NCBI GenBank assembly: GCA_002794735.1
Contig: NBAZ01000007.1
Span: 930,001-994,000, forward strand
Direction of reading: 5' to 3'
Length of the DNA stretch: 64,000 nt
DNA from: Pyrrhoderma lamaoense
Lineage: Eukaryota > Basidiomycota > Agaricomycetes > Hymenochaetales > Hymenochaetaceae
Both the position numbers and the translations under genes were made by a program. The notes beneath the pieces were generated by a model that did no database searches, had not been told where the DNA came from, and saw only the letters and a list, made by a program, of their open reading frames with translations. This document shows positions 11,920-23,069 of this stretch, one piece after another; positions within the stretch are counted from its first letter, which is position 1, and each line of letters opens with the position of its first letter.

Positions 11920-14234
11920 TTATAGGGACCGTTCGGCCTTGAACCGAGATACTCGACCCGTCCTTGCGGTTGCGGTTATGGACGAAACTGGCATTTCAGT
12001 CATACCGGCTTTGCGATTTGACTCACGTACTTCACTGGCGATGGGTGATGCACGTTGACCCTGTTGTGGAGCGCTACCTGGGGGTGGAAAGGATGGCGAA
12101 TCCACGATCATATTGGAAAGCACTGCTGGGTCTGGTGGGACTTGCGGTACAGCATACAGACGGTTTTGCTGCTAGTTGGATTATGAGTTAAATAGATATC
12201 ACGATACGGGTGAGATTATATACTTACCAGTAAGGAGGAGCCAGGCGGTTGGATAACAGTTGGGGGCTTTTTGAAGGTTGATGTTAAGAGCGATGTCGTC
12301 GATGACTCTTGCTTACTTGGTTCTGAATTGTGGCTCGAGTCGAGTTTAGAAATTTCCACCTCCATGGGTTTCCCCTCAGAAACTGTTACGGATGCTGATA
12401 GGGAGAGATTAGACGCTGACGGTCCACCTGCATTAACTATATTTCTATGCGCAACTTTCTGGGCAAGAGTTCTTGAAGCTGCAGGTGATGGGGCTGAGCC
12501 TGATGCTTCAGAGCTCATAGCTGGTGCCATCACTTCTTGACGGGAACTTGTGACCTCTGGTTTAAAAGTACTGTTGGAGGTATTTTCAGACTCTGGCTCG
12601 TCCGCCCGCTCTGAGGCATCGTCAACGACTAAACCAGCCTTTAGTAACTCTATTGAGCGTTTGTACTCTTCAGTATTTTCTCCTTCCGAGGCACTATCAG
12701 CTTCTTCTCCACCAACAAGTTGGTCATCAGTTAGTTTACCAAGACGGACAGCCGTCCTTAACTGCGATGATTTTTCTTGTGGCAGAACCGATGCCCCTAG
12801 TGAATAGGATTCCGAGGCGTGTGTAGTTATGTTCCCTTGACGCTCAGCTTTAAATCTCGAAATTCCTGATTTAGGTGGCCTGGATGCAAGTGTCGTTTCT
12901 AATGGTACCTCCTAGATAAGCTATTAATCGGATAGTAACTACATTCAACAGTTGCTAGACTCACAGGCTGATCCCACGCATCCTTCCCCTTATGTGAATG
13001 TGCCGTCATGGCGTCATGAGCGTCAGCACCTATTGATTCTCGTAAGCGTATATATTCTAATGCCATCTCCCTCTGTAATGCAGCTTGGGAAATATCGAAA
13101 CCCTCAGAATCAGAGTCATCATCTGGCCTCGAAGACATATCACTGTCATCGAAATCCCCATCTAACGGTGGCGTAACATCATCATGATCATTTTCTAGGT
13201 ACTCGAAGTCATGTATTTCTTCAGGATTCGACTCGTCGTCAGAGTCCCGCTCCGGAGGAGTTGGGCATAAGGGTTTTCCAGGAGTCCGTTCAGTGACCTC
13301 CAATTTCATGGGCTGTTTCATCATAACGTCAGCTTTCAGTCTCGCCCTAGGGAATCCTTGTTTTAACGACGCAATCGAGACATCACCCCATGCTAAATGA
13401 GGTTTTGACCTATGTTTTTTCTCGCTCGCTTCGGGCAAGTCAGCAAAACTGACGCTTTTCTTCGGCTTTTTATTCGTTGAGTTACAAGGCTGAGAAGAGC
13501 TTCCCCCCGTTGGATTGTTGTAGTCCTTCTCTAGACGGTCCCTTTCTTGTTTTTCTTCCTTCTCCCTCTGCTCAGCGATGTTCCGCAGCAGTGCCTTTCC
13601 AAGCTTCTTCTGCATTTCGCGAGCAGCAAGTTTGCGTTCCCTTTCTGCTTTATCTTCAGCTTGTCGCCTCGCATTCTCCTCTGCAAGTTCACGCTCCCTA
13701 GCCAGACCCTCCATCCTCTCCTCCTCTTCTTCTAATAAATCCAGCATGCGATTCTCTTCAGCACGTAACCTGAGTTTTTCCTGCTCGGAGAGCGCATGAA
13801 ATGGCACGGAATTTTCTTCACTTATAAATGCCTCCGGATTCTGGGATGAAGTCATAGAATCATTTACGGGTTCAGTAATATCGATGATGGGTAAACCCTC
13901 TTCATTCAGCAGCTGTATTGAGTATCTATATGTAAGTAGTTTTATTCTAGCATAGCAAGAATAACATACCTCACCCCTCCCATTCCTTCGGCCTTCGGGC
14001 ACATCAGACACTCCTAGAATCTCTTGAAGTTTTCCTGTTAGTTCCCCTGCGTCGTTACCATTCAGCGGACCCCCTTGCAGGCCATTAGGAGCCAATGATG
14101 AAATGAGAGCTCTAAGTGCTATGAGGGCGGATAGAGTAAATGCATAAATCCTAAATATATATTGATACATCTCTATTACCTGCTTTTTTTTTGTCACTCA
14201 AGCTACTTGCACCACCAGCTACAGTATCCGACAT
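11920..14234 (-). CDS. DUF3835-type protein, URI1/Bud27-like, multi-exon
   Basis: The family (URI/Bud27) helps assemble RNA polymerases and links translation to TOR signalling. The ATG at 14234 opens a short exon (MSDTVAGGASSLSD). Later exons are joined through a 3' site near 14114 and a splice that creates GELLNEEGLPIIDI. A long charged coiled coil follows (RLRAEENRMLDLLEEEEERM onward), then VSFADLPE, acidic blocks and the conserved QAALQREMALEYIRLRE segment. Two copies of SRFKAER end separate exons (ISRFKAERQGN near 12850 and VSRFKAERSL at the C-terminus), which is the hallmark that suggests DUF3835. An N-terminal prefoldin domain is not obvious. Introns lie near 14180-14115, 13970-13915, 12960-12905 and 12230-12176. 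The family assignment is tentative; coding status is clear. Confidence 0.6.
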
Positions 14235-14450
14235 ATCAATATGTCCCAGGCCGACTACTGTAAGTATATGTTGAGAGTAGAGATGAACATCAATTGTGAA
14301 CGTAGGGCACGTGCCGGAATCCACCATATGCTAAATTTGGTAATAGCACATTTTTCCATCTTCCACTGGTCTACAAGCTAAAGAACTGTACCTCCGTCGA
14401 GACAAAAGAAACTTGAAACCGGGGCGCATATATTCACAAAATAAGTAGAC
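14235..14450. promoter_or_regulatory. Divergent promoter of the URI-like gene and PNO1
   Basis: Only 216 bases separate the two start codons, so both genes must share this region for transcription initiation. No clear TATA box is seen on either side. A shared promoter would make sense because PNO1 acts in ribosome assembly and the URI/Bud27 family in RNA polymerase assembly, both growth-linked roles. That link is an inference. Confidence 0.4.
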
Positions 14451-15572
14451 ATGGTTGTAATGAATTCAATAGTTGCGGAATCTGCTGCGACGTTAGAAAA
14501 GAAGAAAAAGAATCGACGCAAACAGACGAAGAAAGTACCTAGAGTCGCAAATCCGGAGGAGATCCAAGCAGCGCTTGAACAAGATGCGGACATGGAGGAG
14601 GGGCCATCAGATATACCTACTACTTTCACTAAAGATGGGAATAACTCTATCGACGCTGGCGATGATGATGATACAGTAATGGTCGACGACTCAGTAGAGA
14701 CTGATACTGCATCTGGGTCTAATGGTCTAAATTTTGCACCTCTCACCGCTGCTGCTCAGGCAAAAGCCCTTGGGTCAAAGAAGAGTGAGATGCGGAGGAT
14801 ACCGATGCCCCCTCATCGGATGACACCGTTGAAGAAGGAATGGGTGAATGTGTTTGGACCACTCACAGAGTTACTTGGGTTACAAGTGCGAATGAATGTC
14901 CAAAGACGTTGTGTCGAGATCCGGGTAAGTCTATACTCTTATGACCCTCAGATTTTTCTAGACTCTATGACTGACCCGGTTTCTTCCCTGGACTTCAGAC
15001 CTCAAAACATACCAAGGAAATTGGCGCACTCCAAAAAGGTGCGGATTTCGTAAAGGCATTCGCATTAGGCTTTGACGTCAACGTAAGACAAACTATCTCC
15101 ATCTCTAATATCTTTTAGTTCTCTAATAACCATCATTAACTCTAACATCATCATCAGGACGCAATTGCTCTTCTTCGGATGGACGATCTCTATCTTGACT
15201 CATTTGAGATTAAAGATGTCAAGACTCTCCATGGTGATCACCTTTCACGGGCCATTGGCCGAATTGCAGGTCAAGATGGTAAAACTAAATTTACTATTGA
15301 GAACGCTTCTCGTACCCGCATTATCCTCGCCGATACGTACGTCCCCCTTTCCTCCCTTTCTCTACCTCTGTTTTCTCTTTCCATCTAGTATACAGTCTCT
15401 AACTTTTTTATACCATTTTCCTCGAAATAGTAAAATTCACATCCTTGGTACCTTCCAAAATATCAAAGTTGCTCGTGACGCAATTGTCTCTCTTATTCTC
15501 GGTTCACCCCCGGGAAAAGTCTACGCCGGGCTCCGTACTGTCGCCAGTCGTATGCGTCAACGCGCCATCTAG
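14451..15572 (+). CDS. PNO1: Pre-rRNA-processing KH protein PNO1/Dim2, 4 exons
   Basis: A partner of the endonuclease Nob1 in 40S subunit maturation, acting in nucleolus and cytoplasm. Exons 14451-14924, 14999-15082, 15158-15336 and 15431-15572 splice in phase to 292 residues. A basic and then acidic N-terminal tail of about 100 residues is followed by the conserved [19 protein letters not shown], the first KH-like fold, and the second KH domain with [20 protein letters not shown] and RTRIILADT. It ends with [19 protein letters not shown] and [10 protein letters not shown]. The GxxG loop reads GQDG, where yeast has GKDG and human GKGG. A second in-frame ATG three codons in could also be the start. 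Confidence 0.94.
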
Positions 15573-16169
15573 ACATATCTTCCCTTTCATCATGTTTTCA
15601 TTTCTATTCGTCTCCCTGTACCTCAATCTCTATCCTGTCTTGTACTCACGAACCAAACCAAAAGCCTTACACTTATTAGATGTGGTATCTGGAACTTCTC
15701 ATGTCTCTGTAATTTGTATCCTTTTTTACATATTCGCTTTACTTCAAAAGTCTCTGTTGTTTTTAATCAAGTTTATGAATAAGGGGAACATTTCGACGAT
15801 AATCATAAGATGAAAAAGAATGTTACGTGTGCAAAAGTTATATATGTGAGCGTAGTTGATGTATATAAAACTTTAAAATTCAAAAAGTAGTGAAGGAAGT
15901 AAATGCCCGGAAGAACGAAATAATTTAAACCGAAGACGAAGAAAGAGTGTGCATGCTTTTTATATATGTTTGTTTCAATCCGTATATGAAAAAGAACCTC
16001 TTGGGTTTCTATGTTACTCGCTGTCATCTTTTTCATTTCCGATCTTCTTTTCTTTCTCATATTGATCCACCTGGGTCACTTGAAGAACACTTGTAAAACC
16101 AACACAACCGTAATAGTCAGGTTAAATATTCAACGAAGACAAAAAAAGATAAAAGAAACTGGTCCGAGC
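15573..16169. other. Intergenic region between convergent PNO1 and the glyoxal oxidase-like gene
   Basis: Shared 3' region of two convergent genes, T-rich then A-rich. Open frames on both strands here are short and compositionally biased. I see no gene, RNA or repeat. Confidence 0.5.
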
Positions 16170-18407
16170 TCACTTTTCCAAAGCTTCCTCATCTACTTCA
16201 GGTCCCTTCCCATCTCCAATCATTACCTTCCGTCCCACGCTTGGCACCCCATCGACAACCACATAAACAAAAGCCGGTCCCGGTGGATATACGCCCCCAT
16301 CTGGAGGACCAGTTACTTCCAAACCCTCCGCATTATCATTATTCCTCCGATAATCCAGAAGCACAAGCCTCGAATTTGCGTGTACCGCATGTGTAATATA
16401 TCCAAGGTCCATGCACACAACTTGTACGTCTGAAGTATCCGAAGAATTTGGGAAGGTCACTTTCATTTGTACCGTCTGCCCAAAACCAATCAAATTAGGT
16501 ATATCTTCGATTACCGGCCGATCCTTCGATATATACGGTGGCTCTAACCATTCCACTCTATACTCTGTCCCATATTCTATTTCACTACGATCTAAGTTTG
16601 GATTTGATCCTGCAACCATGATGTCGCCCTTAGGTGTAAGTGTGGCGACTGAATGATATAATCTTGGGATTTGACTAGTGGGCATACCAGTAGAGCTAAA
16701 CCGGGAGCCTGCTGGGGCTAAAGGGTCGTACAGGACAGGAGTAAACACGGGATTATCAGCGTTTGATTGTCCCACTTGTCCGATGACATTGGCGTAACCT
16801 GAGATCCCGCTTCCAGCTCCATTGATAATTATAATCTTACCAGTTGGAAGTAATACAGCATCAGGCATAGTGCGAGCTTGAGGCATTTGCTCGACCTGCC
16901 ACCCAGCATTAATCCCGTCATCCGTCAGAACCATACGAGAGCACTGGGTTGACGCCGGATCTTGAGAATTAATCTCGTATCCAGGCTTTGTATCATCTAT
17001 AGTAGATCCTCCGCACAGAAGTACTTCGGGAGTATAGTTATTCTCCCGACTGAGAGGCAACAGAAGGCCGGTCCCTGTCATGGGGTATGTGACACGAACA
17101 CCATTTGGAATTTGAGGAAGACGCCGCTCTGTGTTCGCCTGCCAGTCGTATATCATAGCATCTTGATTTGCCGCTAAGAATACCTTGCCTCCAGGTAGGG
17201 CGAAAGCTATTGGGAGTAAGTTTGAGTTCAGTGTGTCCTTAAGAAAGGGTAGCATTATAGGGAGGCCCTTCGAGCCTAAGATGTTCTTTGGAGGATAGTA
17301 TTCTATGGTTGGATTGTTTGTTGTTTCATTATTCATCCACCCTCCTTTTTTTGAACCACCGATGATCATTGCACTTCCATCTGAGATTCTAATTACGGTA
17401 TTATACCATCGGGGAGATGCCATTCTGACCCTGTCATGATTTTCATAGATCTCACATGAGGAAACAGTATTTGTATCACAAGGATGAAATAAACGAATAG
17501 CCTGAAGACCATCTACATCTCCGAAGTCTGCCGCTGCAGTCTTATCGGTAACAACGGGGTTACCACCAACATTAATAAGTGTTCCATTAGAGAGAAAACT
17601 TCCTCCTGCACAAAAGGAATTAGATGTAATATCTAAAGGTTTCAAAGAATGTGTGTTAAGATTATACAATGCACCCCAAGCGGGATGCCCATTTATTGTG
17701 AGTGGGTTGTGCTCAACCTTATCAATTATGATGGCGTGAGACTGAGAGATGATAGCTAGTTGCATTGCGGCGACTCCAGTGGATCCCTGTTGCAAAAGTG
17801 TCCAGTCACTTTCAGAGTTAGAGCTTGCCGCCAAGACATTAGACCTCAGATCAGGAGGGGCCTGTTCGTCATGTATAGCGGGTTTGTTTGGGTGCGATTC
17901 AGAAAGGGTAACAACGAATGAATCGATTTCTAAGAGGGAGCCAGACTTAGATCCTTTATTGACAATCTTGATAAGATGACTAGAAGGGCTTAGACCGTAA
18001 GAGAAGAAGAGCAGTTGCTGAGGAAGATCTTTATTAGAGTAGCTGTCAAAGGCCTGTACCAGTTTGTCATCAATATAGACATCTGCTTGACCATAGCGTT
18101 TGCCCTTTCCACCATAAAGTTCGATGCCAGTACCAGTAAAAGTCATAGAAGCAGAGGCCCCCTTTTCATTTGTATTCAGGGAAGATCCATTAATGTAACT
18201 TGAAGAAAAAGAACGCTTCCAGGACCCAGAGTATGAGATTGAAGGGCTTGAAGAATAGATAGCTTTGCTGCCTGGAGGGACATAGAAAGGAGTGAATTTG
18301 TGGGGTGTCGTTGAACCAGGAGTGACATGACCATTCCAAGCAAGTTCTTTAGCACCAGAGGATAAAACATATAGAGAAAAAAGGACTAGTAGTACAAAGG
18401 AGCACAT
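16170..18407 (-). CDS. Secreted copper-radical oxidase, glyoxal oxidase-like (AA5_1), single exon
   Basis: Glyoxal oxidases oxidise aldehydes and make extracellular H2O2, often for peroxidases. The 745-residue protein starts at an ATG at 18407 with a signal peptide (MCSFVLLVLFSLYVLSSGA). Residues about 190-620 carry the glyoxal oxidase N domain with kelch blades, and about 620-735 the DUF1929 C-terminal fold. Expected active-site residues are present: Cys266 (SFCAGG) and Tyr335 (PRWYNTV) for the thioether cofactor, Tyr584 and His585 (RLYHSVATL), and His673 (YITHAVH). An extra beta-rich region at about 40-170 (GKRYGQADVYIDDKLV) resembles a galactose-binding-like fold. No introns, unlike every other intact gene here. 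The substrate cannot be told from the sequence. Confidence 0.88.
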   Translation of the reverse strand: MCSFVLLVLFSLYVLSSGAKELAWNGHVTPGSTTPHKFTPFYVPPGSKAIYSSSPSISYSGSWKRSFSSSYINGSSLNTNEKGASASMTFTGTGIELYGGKGKRYGQADVYIDDKLVQAFDSYSNKDLPQQLLFFSYGLSPSSHLIKIVNKGSKSGSLLEIDSFVVTLSESHPNKPAIHDEQAPPDLRSNVLAASSNSESDWTLLQQGSTGVAAMQLAIISQSHAIIIDKVEHNPLTINGHPAWGALYNLNTHSLKPLDITSNSFCAGGSFLSNGTLINVGGNPVVTDKTAAADFGDVDGLQAIRLFHPCDTNTVSSCEIYENHDRVRMASPRWYNTVIRISDGSAMIIGGSKKGGWMNNETTNNPTIEYYPPKNILGSKGLPIMLPFLKDTLNSNLLPIAFALPGGKVFLAANQDAMIYDWQANTERRLPQIPNGVRVTYPMTGTGLLLPLSRENNYTPEVLLCGGSTIDDTKPGYEINSQDPASTQCSRMVLTDDGINAGWQVEQMPQARTMPDAVLLPTGKIIIINGAGSGISGYANVIGQVGQSNADNPVFTPVLYDPLAPAGSRFSSTGMPTSQIPRLYHSVATLTPKGDIMVAGSNPNLDRSEIEYGTEYRVEWLEPPYISKDRPVIEDIPNLIGFGQTVQMKVTFPNSSDTSDVQVVCMDLGYITHAVHANSRLVLLDYRRNNDNAEGLEVTGPPDGGVYPPGPAFVYVVVDGVPSVGRKVMIGDGKGPEVDEEALEK

Positions 18408-18831
18408 GGTCCAGTTCGTGCCACCGGATTAATGGAGTATAGAATAAAACAAGAAAAAAATTCAAATTGAGATAGTCGCGTTGCGCGCTCAGGCCAAATG
18501 TTCAAACAGATCGTATGAAACTATGCGTCACGTGCATGGAAATCTGAGATCACAAAACTTTGAAAAAGATCAAATATAAAATTAGAAATAACATATTTAC
18601 AGCGAGCGAAATAGTTCTGGATTTCTACAAGTACAACGCAGCCCAAAGCAATGCAAACAAGTAGGCTAGGCTATTAAGATATCATGTCCGTATCCAGTAT
18701 GCGAAAGACTGCGTCGCTTCTCGAGCCCATAACAACGGTAGGAACTTCTTCTCAAGACATATCCTCCCACTGTGTGGACAGAAAATTCAGAAAAAGTAAG
18801 AGAGGATTGAGTTGCGAGTGCGGTGGGAGCT

Positions 18832-19258
18832 CTAGTAAGAACCAATAAAATGGTGTGCTGTTCCTATCATGGTTAGGCTTGATGAACAGCTTATGATCGG
18901 CTTGAGCCCAAGTGTTCGCTTAGACTTGGATCCAAACCGGACATCAAGCAGACCAATTCCGAAGATAGCAGAATAAGCGCTGCTCAAGCAGTACAGTTGA
19001 AGTGGATTATACAGTTGCAAAAAGGATGCCAAATCGACATCAAAGAAGGCTTTGGATTGAGGAGAACGTCATGAGGAAGAGGATCGGATGATTAGGTACT
19101 TGATCAATGACAGAAAGTGTCAAATTGGAAAGAACCAAAAAGGGGTAAAGCAACATCATGCCCACACAAGTCCAGGGATTTGCTGCCTTCTTGTGGGATC
19201 GACACAACCGCGTCCAGTCCTCTTCCAGCTTCTTTAAATCTTTTCTAGTATCAACCAT
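18832..19258 (-). CDS. Doubtful small two-exon gene, unknown function
   Basis: An ATG at 19258 begins MVDTRKDLKKLEEDW. If the GT at 19167 and the AG at 19050 are used (118-base intron), the frame joins in phase to 19049-18832 and makes 102 residues ending SLTMIGTAHHFIGSY. Without splicing the first frame runs 72 codons and has a hydrophobic stretch. No family is recognised. It is divergent from the LIM gene, with 207 bases between starts, which is the main reason to list it. It may be chance. Confidence 0.22.
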
Positions 19259-19465
19259 TTTCTATTCTACCTCCACCCCCTCCCCTAATCATTTCCACCT
19301 TCTTTTTCGTCCCTCTTTTTCTCTGTCTTCCATCATCCTCAAGCAATCCTCTGGTGCCGTCTGTGACTGGCACTTTTGAGTCCCTGCTTTCGGTGCATTG
19401 CTAGGCCTTCAAAACAGTTTTGAACAAGAACACGAACACTACTACCTCCGCGCTTGTTAGAAACT

Positions 19466-21994
19466 ATGGCCACCTTGCAGACACCGCAGCAGGGAGAGCG
19501 TCTCTCTCAGATACTACCTACCGTCAAGTGTTCTACCTGTAATCAACCTGTTACACTAGCAGAACTTGGCGACCATGTCTGTCCACCTCCCCCTACGCCG
19601 TCCACGCCTCGCCCATCTGCAATTCTCGCTAAAATACGTCAAGCATCTCAATCAAATACTACCAATGACAGGAACTCAACGTCGTCTCGTTCAGCTTTGG
19701 GCCTTTCTTTTCGCCGTTCTAAAACTCCGCAGCCAAAGTCGTCTCCTCCTCTAGTATCCCCTCCTCCAAAGCCTGCGACCCCGGCCCCCATTCTGCCGAT
19801 TCGTCAACAGAGTCCGCAACCGCCCACTCCTAGGCATCAAAGTCCGACTTCTTATTTTGATTTGCCGATACGTTCTGGTACTCCTCAAGCACCACTCCCT
19901 CTACAAATCCCTCCTCCAACCTCGGGTCCAAGGACGGCTCCTCCTATGGCGCCCCCTTCTTTTCTACCAGGCACACCCAGCACCCGTCGGCCAAGCGTGA
20001 GCTCTGTTGTTTCTCATCAATCTCGGTTTCGGGCACCATCTGCTCCTGAACAAACCAACTTACCTGCGGATACTTCAAATCCTATGTCTCGTTCTGCCCC
20101 AAATCAAGGACCGTTTCCACCCCTTCCAGCTATGGATCGATCTCGGATGTCAATAGACCGTCCAGGAAGTGCTCGTCCGTCTACGGATATGCGCCGTCCT
20201 TCCATGGATCGGCCTGGCTCGACTAGACCATCCATGGATACGCGACCTTCCTTTGACGGAATCAATCCACTTAGTGCGGGCGCACGACAACCCACTTCGC
20301 CACTAAGCAGGATGAGTCCTGGAACCGGAATAGGCGTTGGCCCTGGTCCAGGTGCGGAAGTGAATATGGCTGGTGTCGGTAGGCGTGGCTTCCACGCCGC
20401 CGTCCAGGCGGCAATGTTAGCTTCGACTTTCGGCAAAGAATATACACAACAGGATAGGTTCTCTCAGTCACCTCTAGGAATGGATGGAAGGAGGATTAAC
20501 GCCCCAAGCCACCTCAGTATCAATGCTAATGTTATTCAACAACCCCCCTCAAATCTCTCCCCGATCACTCCTCTTTCCTCTCATTCTCCACATTCACCCT
20601 CACCACAGTCTCCTAATGGCTTTCCTCAGATTGCTTCTTCCAGGACGCCTTCGCCATTGAATCCATCTTTCTTGGATGGCGCTCGTTCAATGACACCAAA
20701 ATCACAAGAGACTATCAGAGGAACTGATGACCTTACTTCGTCTCCTCCACGTCTTTCCCCCAAGCCTTTGGAGATAGACACTAGTGTACCATCGAAGAAG
20801 TCTATTCCTTCCCCCGTAGAATCGGAGTATAGCGAGGGTGGGCTAGCTTATGACCAAGAAACGGAATCAGTTACTTCTCCAAAGTCTCCTACAGACAGTA
20901 TATCTACGACAAAGGCAGAAGACCGTTCTAAAGACCGTATTCTTTTCCCTACTGAAGGGTCTCCTCAAATGTCCATTTCGGGGTTACCAATGCGCAGTGC
21001 TTCGTCAGCGTCCTCCTACTCATATGCATCTCGCACAACCGCAAAGTCGACTGGTGCCCTCGTCGACCGAGCTCTTGATCCCCTCTTTGAAGATGCGCGT
21101 AGTCCCCCATCTCCCTCAACTCCGCTTTCCCCTCAGAATAGGTCTCCAAAGCTGCCAATGCGCTCTCGAACGACACCAGCCATGTCTTCAAAAACGACAG
21201 AAGCGAATGCTGCTCGCAAGCGTCGTCAGTGTACTCGATGTAATAAAATGATTGATGACGGCCGCTGGATTCGTGCAGAGGGCGCAGGTGTTCTGTGTGA
21301 ACGGTGCTGGAAGACTATGTACCTGCCAAAGGTTTGTTGTTCGAATAGGATAGTATCGCTTGACTTACTCACTTTTCTTTGATTGAAATAGTGTCGGCGT
21401 TGCAACCGTCCAATTGAGAAACAAGCTGTATCTTCTGCTGATGGCCAACTTAAAGGCAAATATCATCGCGAGTGCTTTAACTGCTTTAAATGCCATGTAA
21501 GATATCCCATCGCTTTTATCTACACAAGTTTCTTATTTTCGTAATCTTAGCAATCATTCCCTGACAAAGAGTTCTATGTCTATGACGGGAAGCCATTCTG
21601 TCGGTACCATTACCACGAAGCTAACGATTCCCTCTGCGCGGACCCATCGTGTGGACAACCGATTGAAGGGGCATGCGCAGTTGCCCATACTGGAGAAAGA
21701 TATCATCCGGAGCATCTTGTTTGTGAACACCGGTTCTCTACTCCAGATCTTGAAGGACGTACTCGTTGCACGGAGAGACTTGAAGAGTATTGGGAGGTGG
21801 ATGGTCTTATGCTTTGTGAGAGACATGCCAACCTTAAGATAGAGATGGACATCATGGCACCCGACGACGATGAGGATGATGTACTTGCAGACCTCGTTGC
21901 TGCCCGGCTTGGGGCGGACGGAAATCGCGATAGCTTGCACGACCCAGACAGTCGTGCTCATCGCCGCAAGACTCGTTTTATTGACTTGCGTTAA
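19466..21994 (+). CDS. LIM-domain protein, paxillin-like, 3 exons
   Basis: LIM proteins of this type act as scaffolds at the actin cytoskeleton, septum or cell tips in fungi (S. pombe Pxl1 is a model). Exons 19466-21331, 21392-21496 and 21551-21994 give 804 residues. A small N-terminal cysteine module (CSTCNQP...DHVC, residues 22-38) precedes about 550 residues of Ser/Pro-rich disordered sequence. Three LIM-like zinc modules fill the last 230 residues: CTRCNKMIDDGRW...CERC, CRRCNRPIEKQ...CFNCFKC, and CRYHYHE...CADPSC with YHPEHLVC. The C-terminus is acidic then basic. The frame opens further upstream only at non-ATG codons, so the ATG at 19466 is the start. Exact orthology is uncertain. Confidence 0.85.
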
Positions 21995-23069
21995 CGGTTC
22001 TAACCTATATATAATACTCACGACTTCTTTTATATTTTTCTTTTCTGGGTTAAGGGTAAGGTTGTGTTCTATAACAAAACTCATTCATGACACGGAGATT
22101 ATCATCACTCCTATAGCCCTAGTTTTCTTTCTTTATATCTTATTGTCTTTCTGTCTTGTTTATGCATCTTCGTCATCGACTCACGTATTCCCTCTTCTTA
22201 CCGTTGTATTTCACGTCTTCTCCCACCTACTACTCTTTCCCCTTTTTCTTGATTTGCTGTGTACAGATTATCTCTCTCAGTTTCTCTATTTTTTCTCACC
22301 TGGATGGATACCTTCATTTGACGTTCTACACCATATCACTGATACACGGAATTGGACTTGGACTTTGGATGCTACTGCTCTCTTCGCTTTTGTTTGTGGA
22401 CAGACAAACATTAAGCTTCCGGAATATTGTGCTTTCAGATAATTAGATGTGGATTTAATTCTTATATCAAAAACCCTTCATCTACTAACATTTGCTCCTT
22501 AATTGCCTTTGTTCTGTCGTTTACCCGTCCCCCAACCCAATCCTAAACCTACCTCTTCCTTAGCTGCACAGAAGATTGGAAATATGAAATATTTTCATTC
22601 ATCTCTTTGGCTTAGAACTTTCGTTCTTTATATTCTTTCAGTACGTTGTCAGCGCTTTGCCACTATTTTCACTTCTCCGGGGTGTTTTTTTTTTCTTTAC
22701 AACCCTTTCTTCTTTCTTGCAACTTATAATTTTAATCATGCCCACACGGAAATATCGCTTTCGTTCGATAATACCCCCACTGTGCGCTCGGACTTATCAC
22801 AGATATCTGCGGTCTTTTACCCCAAGAGTTGGTATTGGGGTTGTATTGTATACTTTTTATTCCTTTTCCCCTCTTCTCCCCTTCTTTCTAATCCAAAAAC
22901 CGGTTCAGTGTCTTTTTTTCTTGTTTGTTTTATATTCCTGGAATATCTTAGCGATTTTGCTTGCCAATATATAGTTCCAGGAAACGAGAATTGATAGGAT
23001 AAGTCGAGTGTGAAAGAAGTTGTTATGTTAATGAGTAGTAGGGAGACAACTGAATTATACAAAGAGAAA
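21995..23069. other. T/C-rich intergenic region between convergent LIM and PRE2 genes
   Basis: Strong T and C bias on the plus strand keeps several frames open for 90 to 190 codons, full of Phe, Leu, Ser and Tyr. None has a motif, and the bias alone explains them. I see no gene. Confidence 0.5.

Noticed and set aside
22156..22994. Plus-strand ORFs up to 163 codons with many Phe/Leu/Tyr, looking like membrane proteins
   Set aside because: The DNA is T/C-biased across all frames, so hydrophobic translations are expected. No conserved motif, and they lie between two convergent genes.
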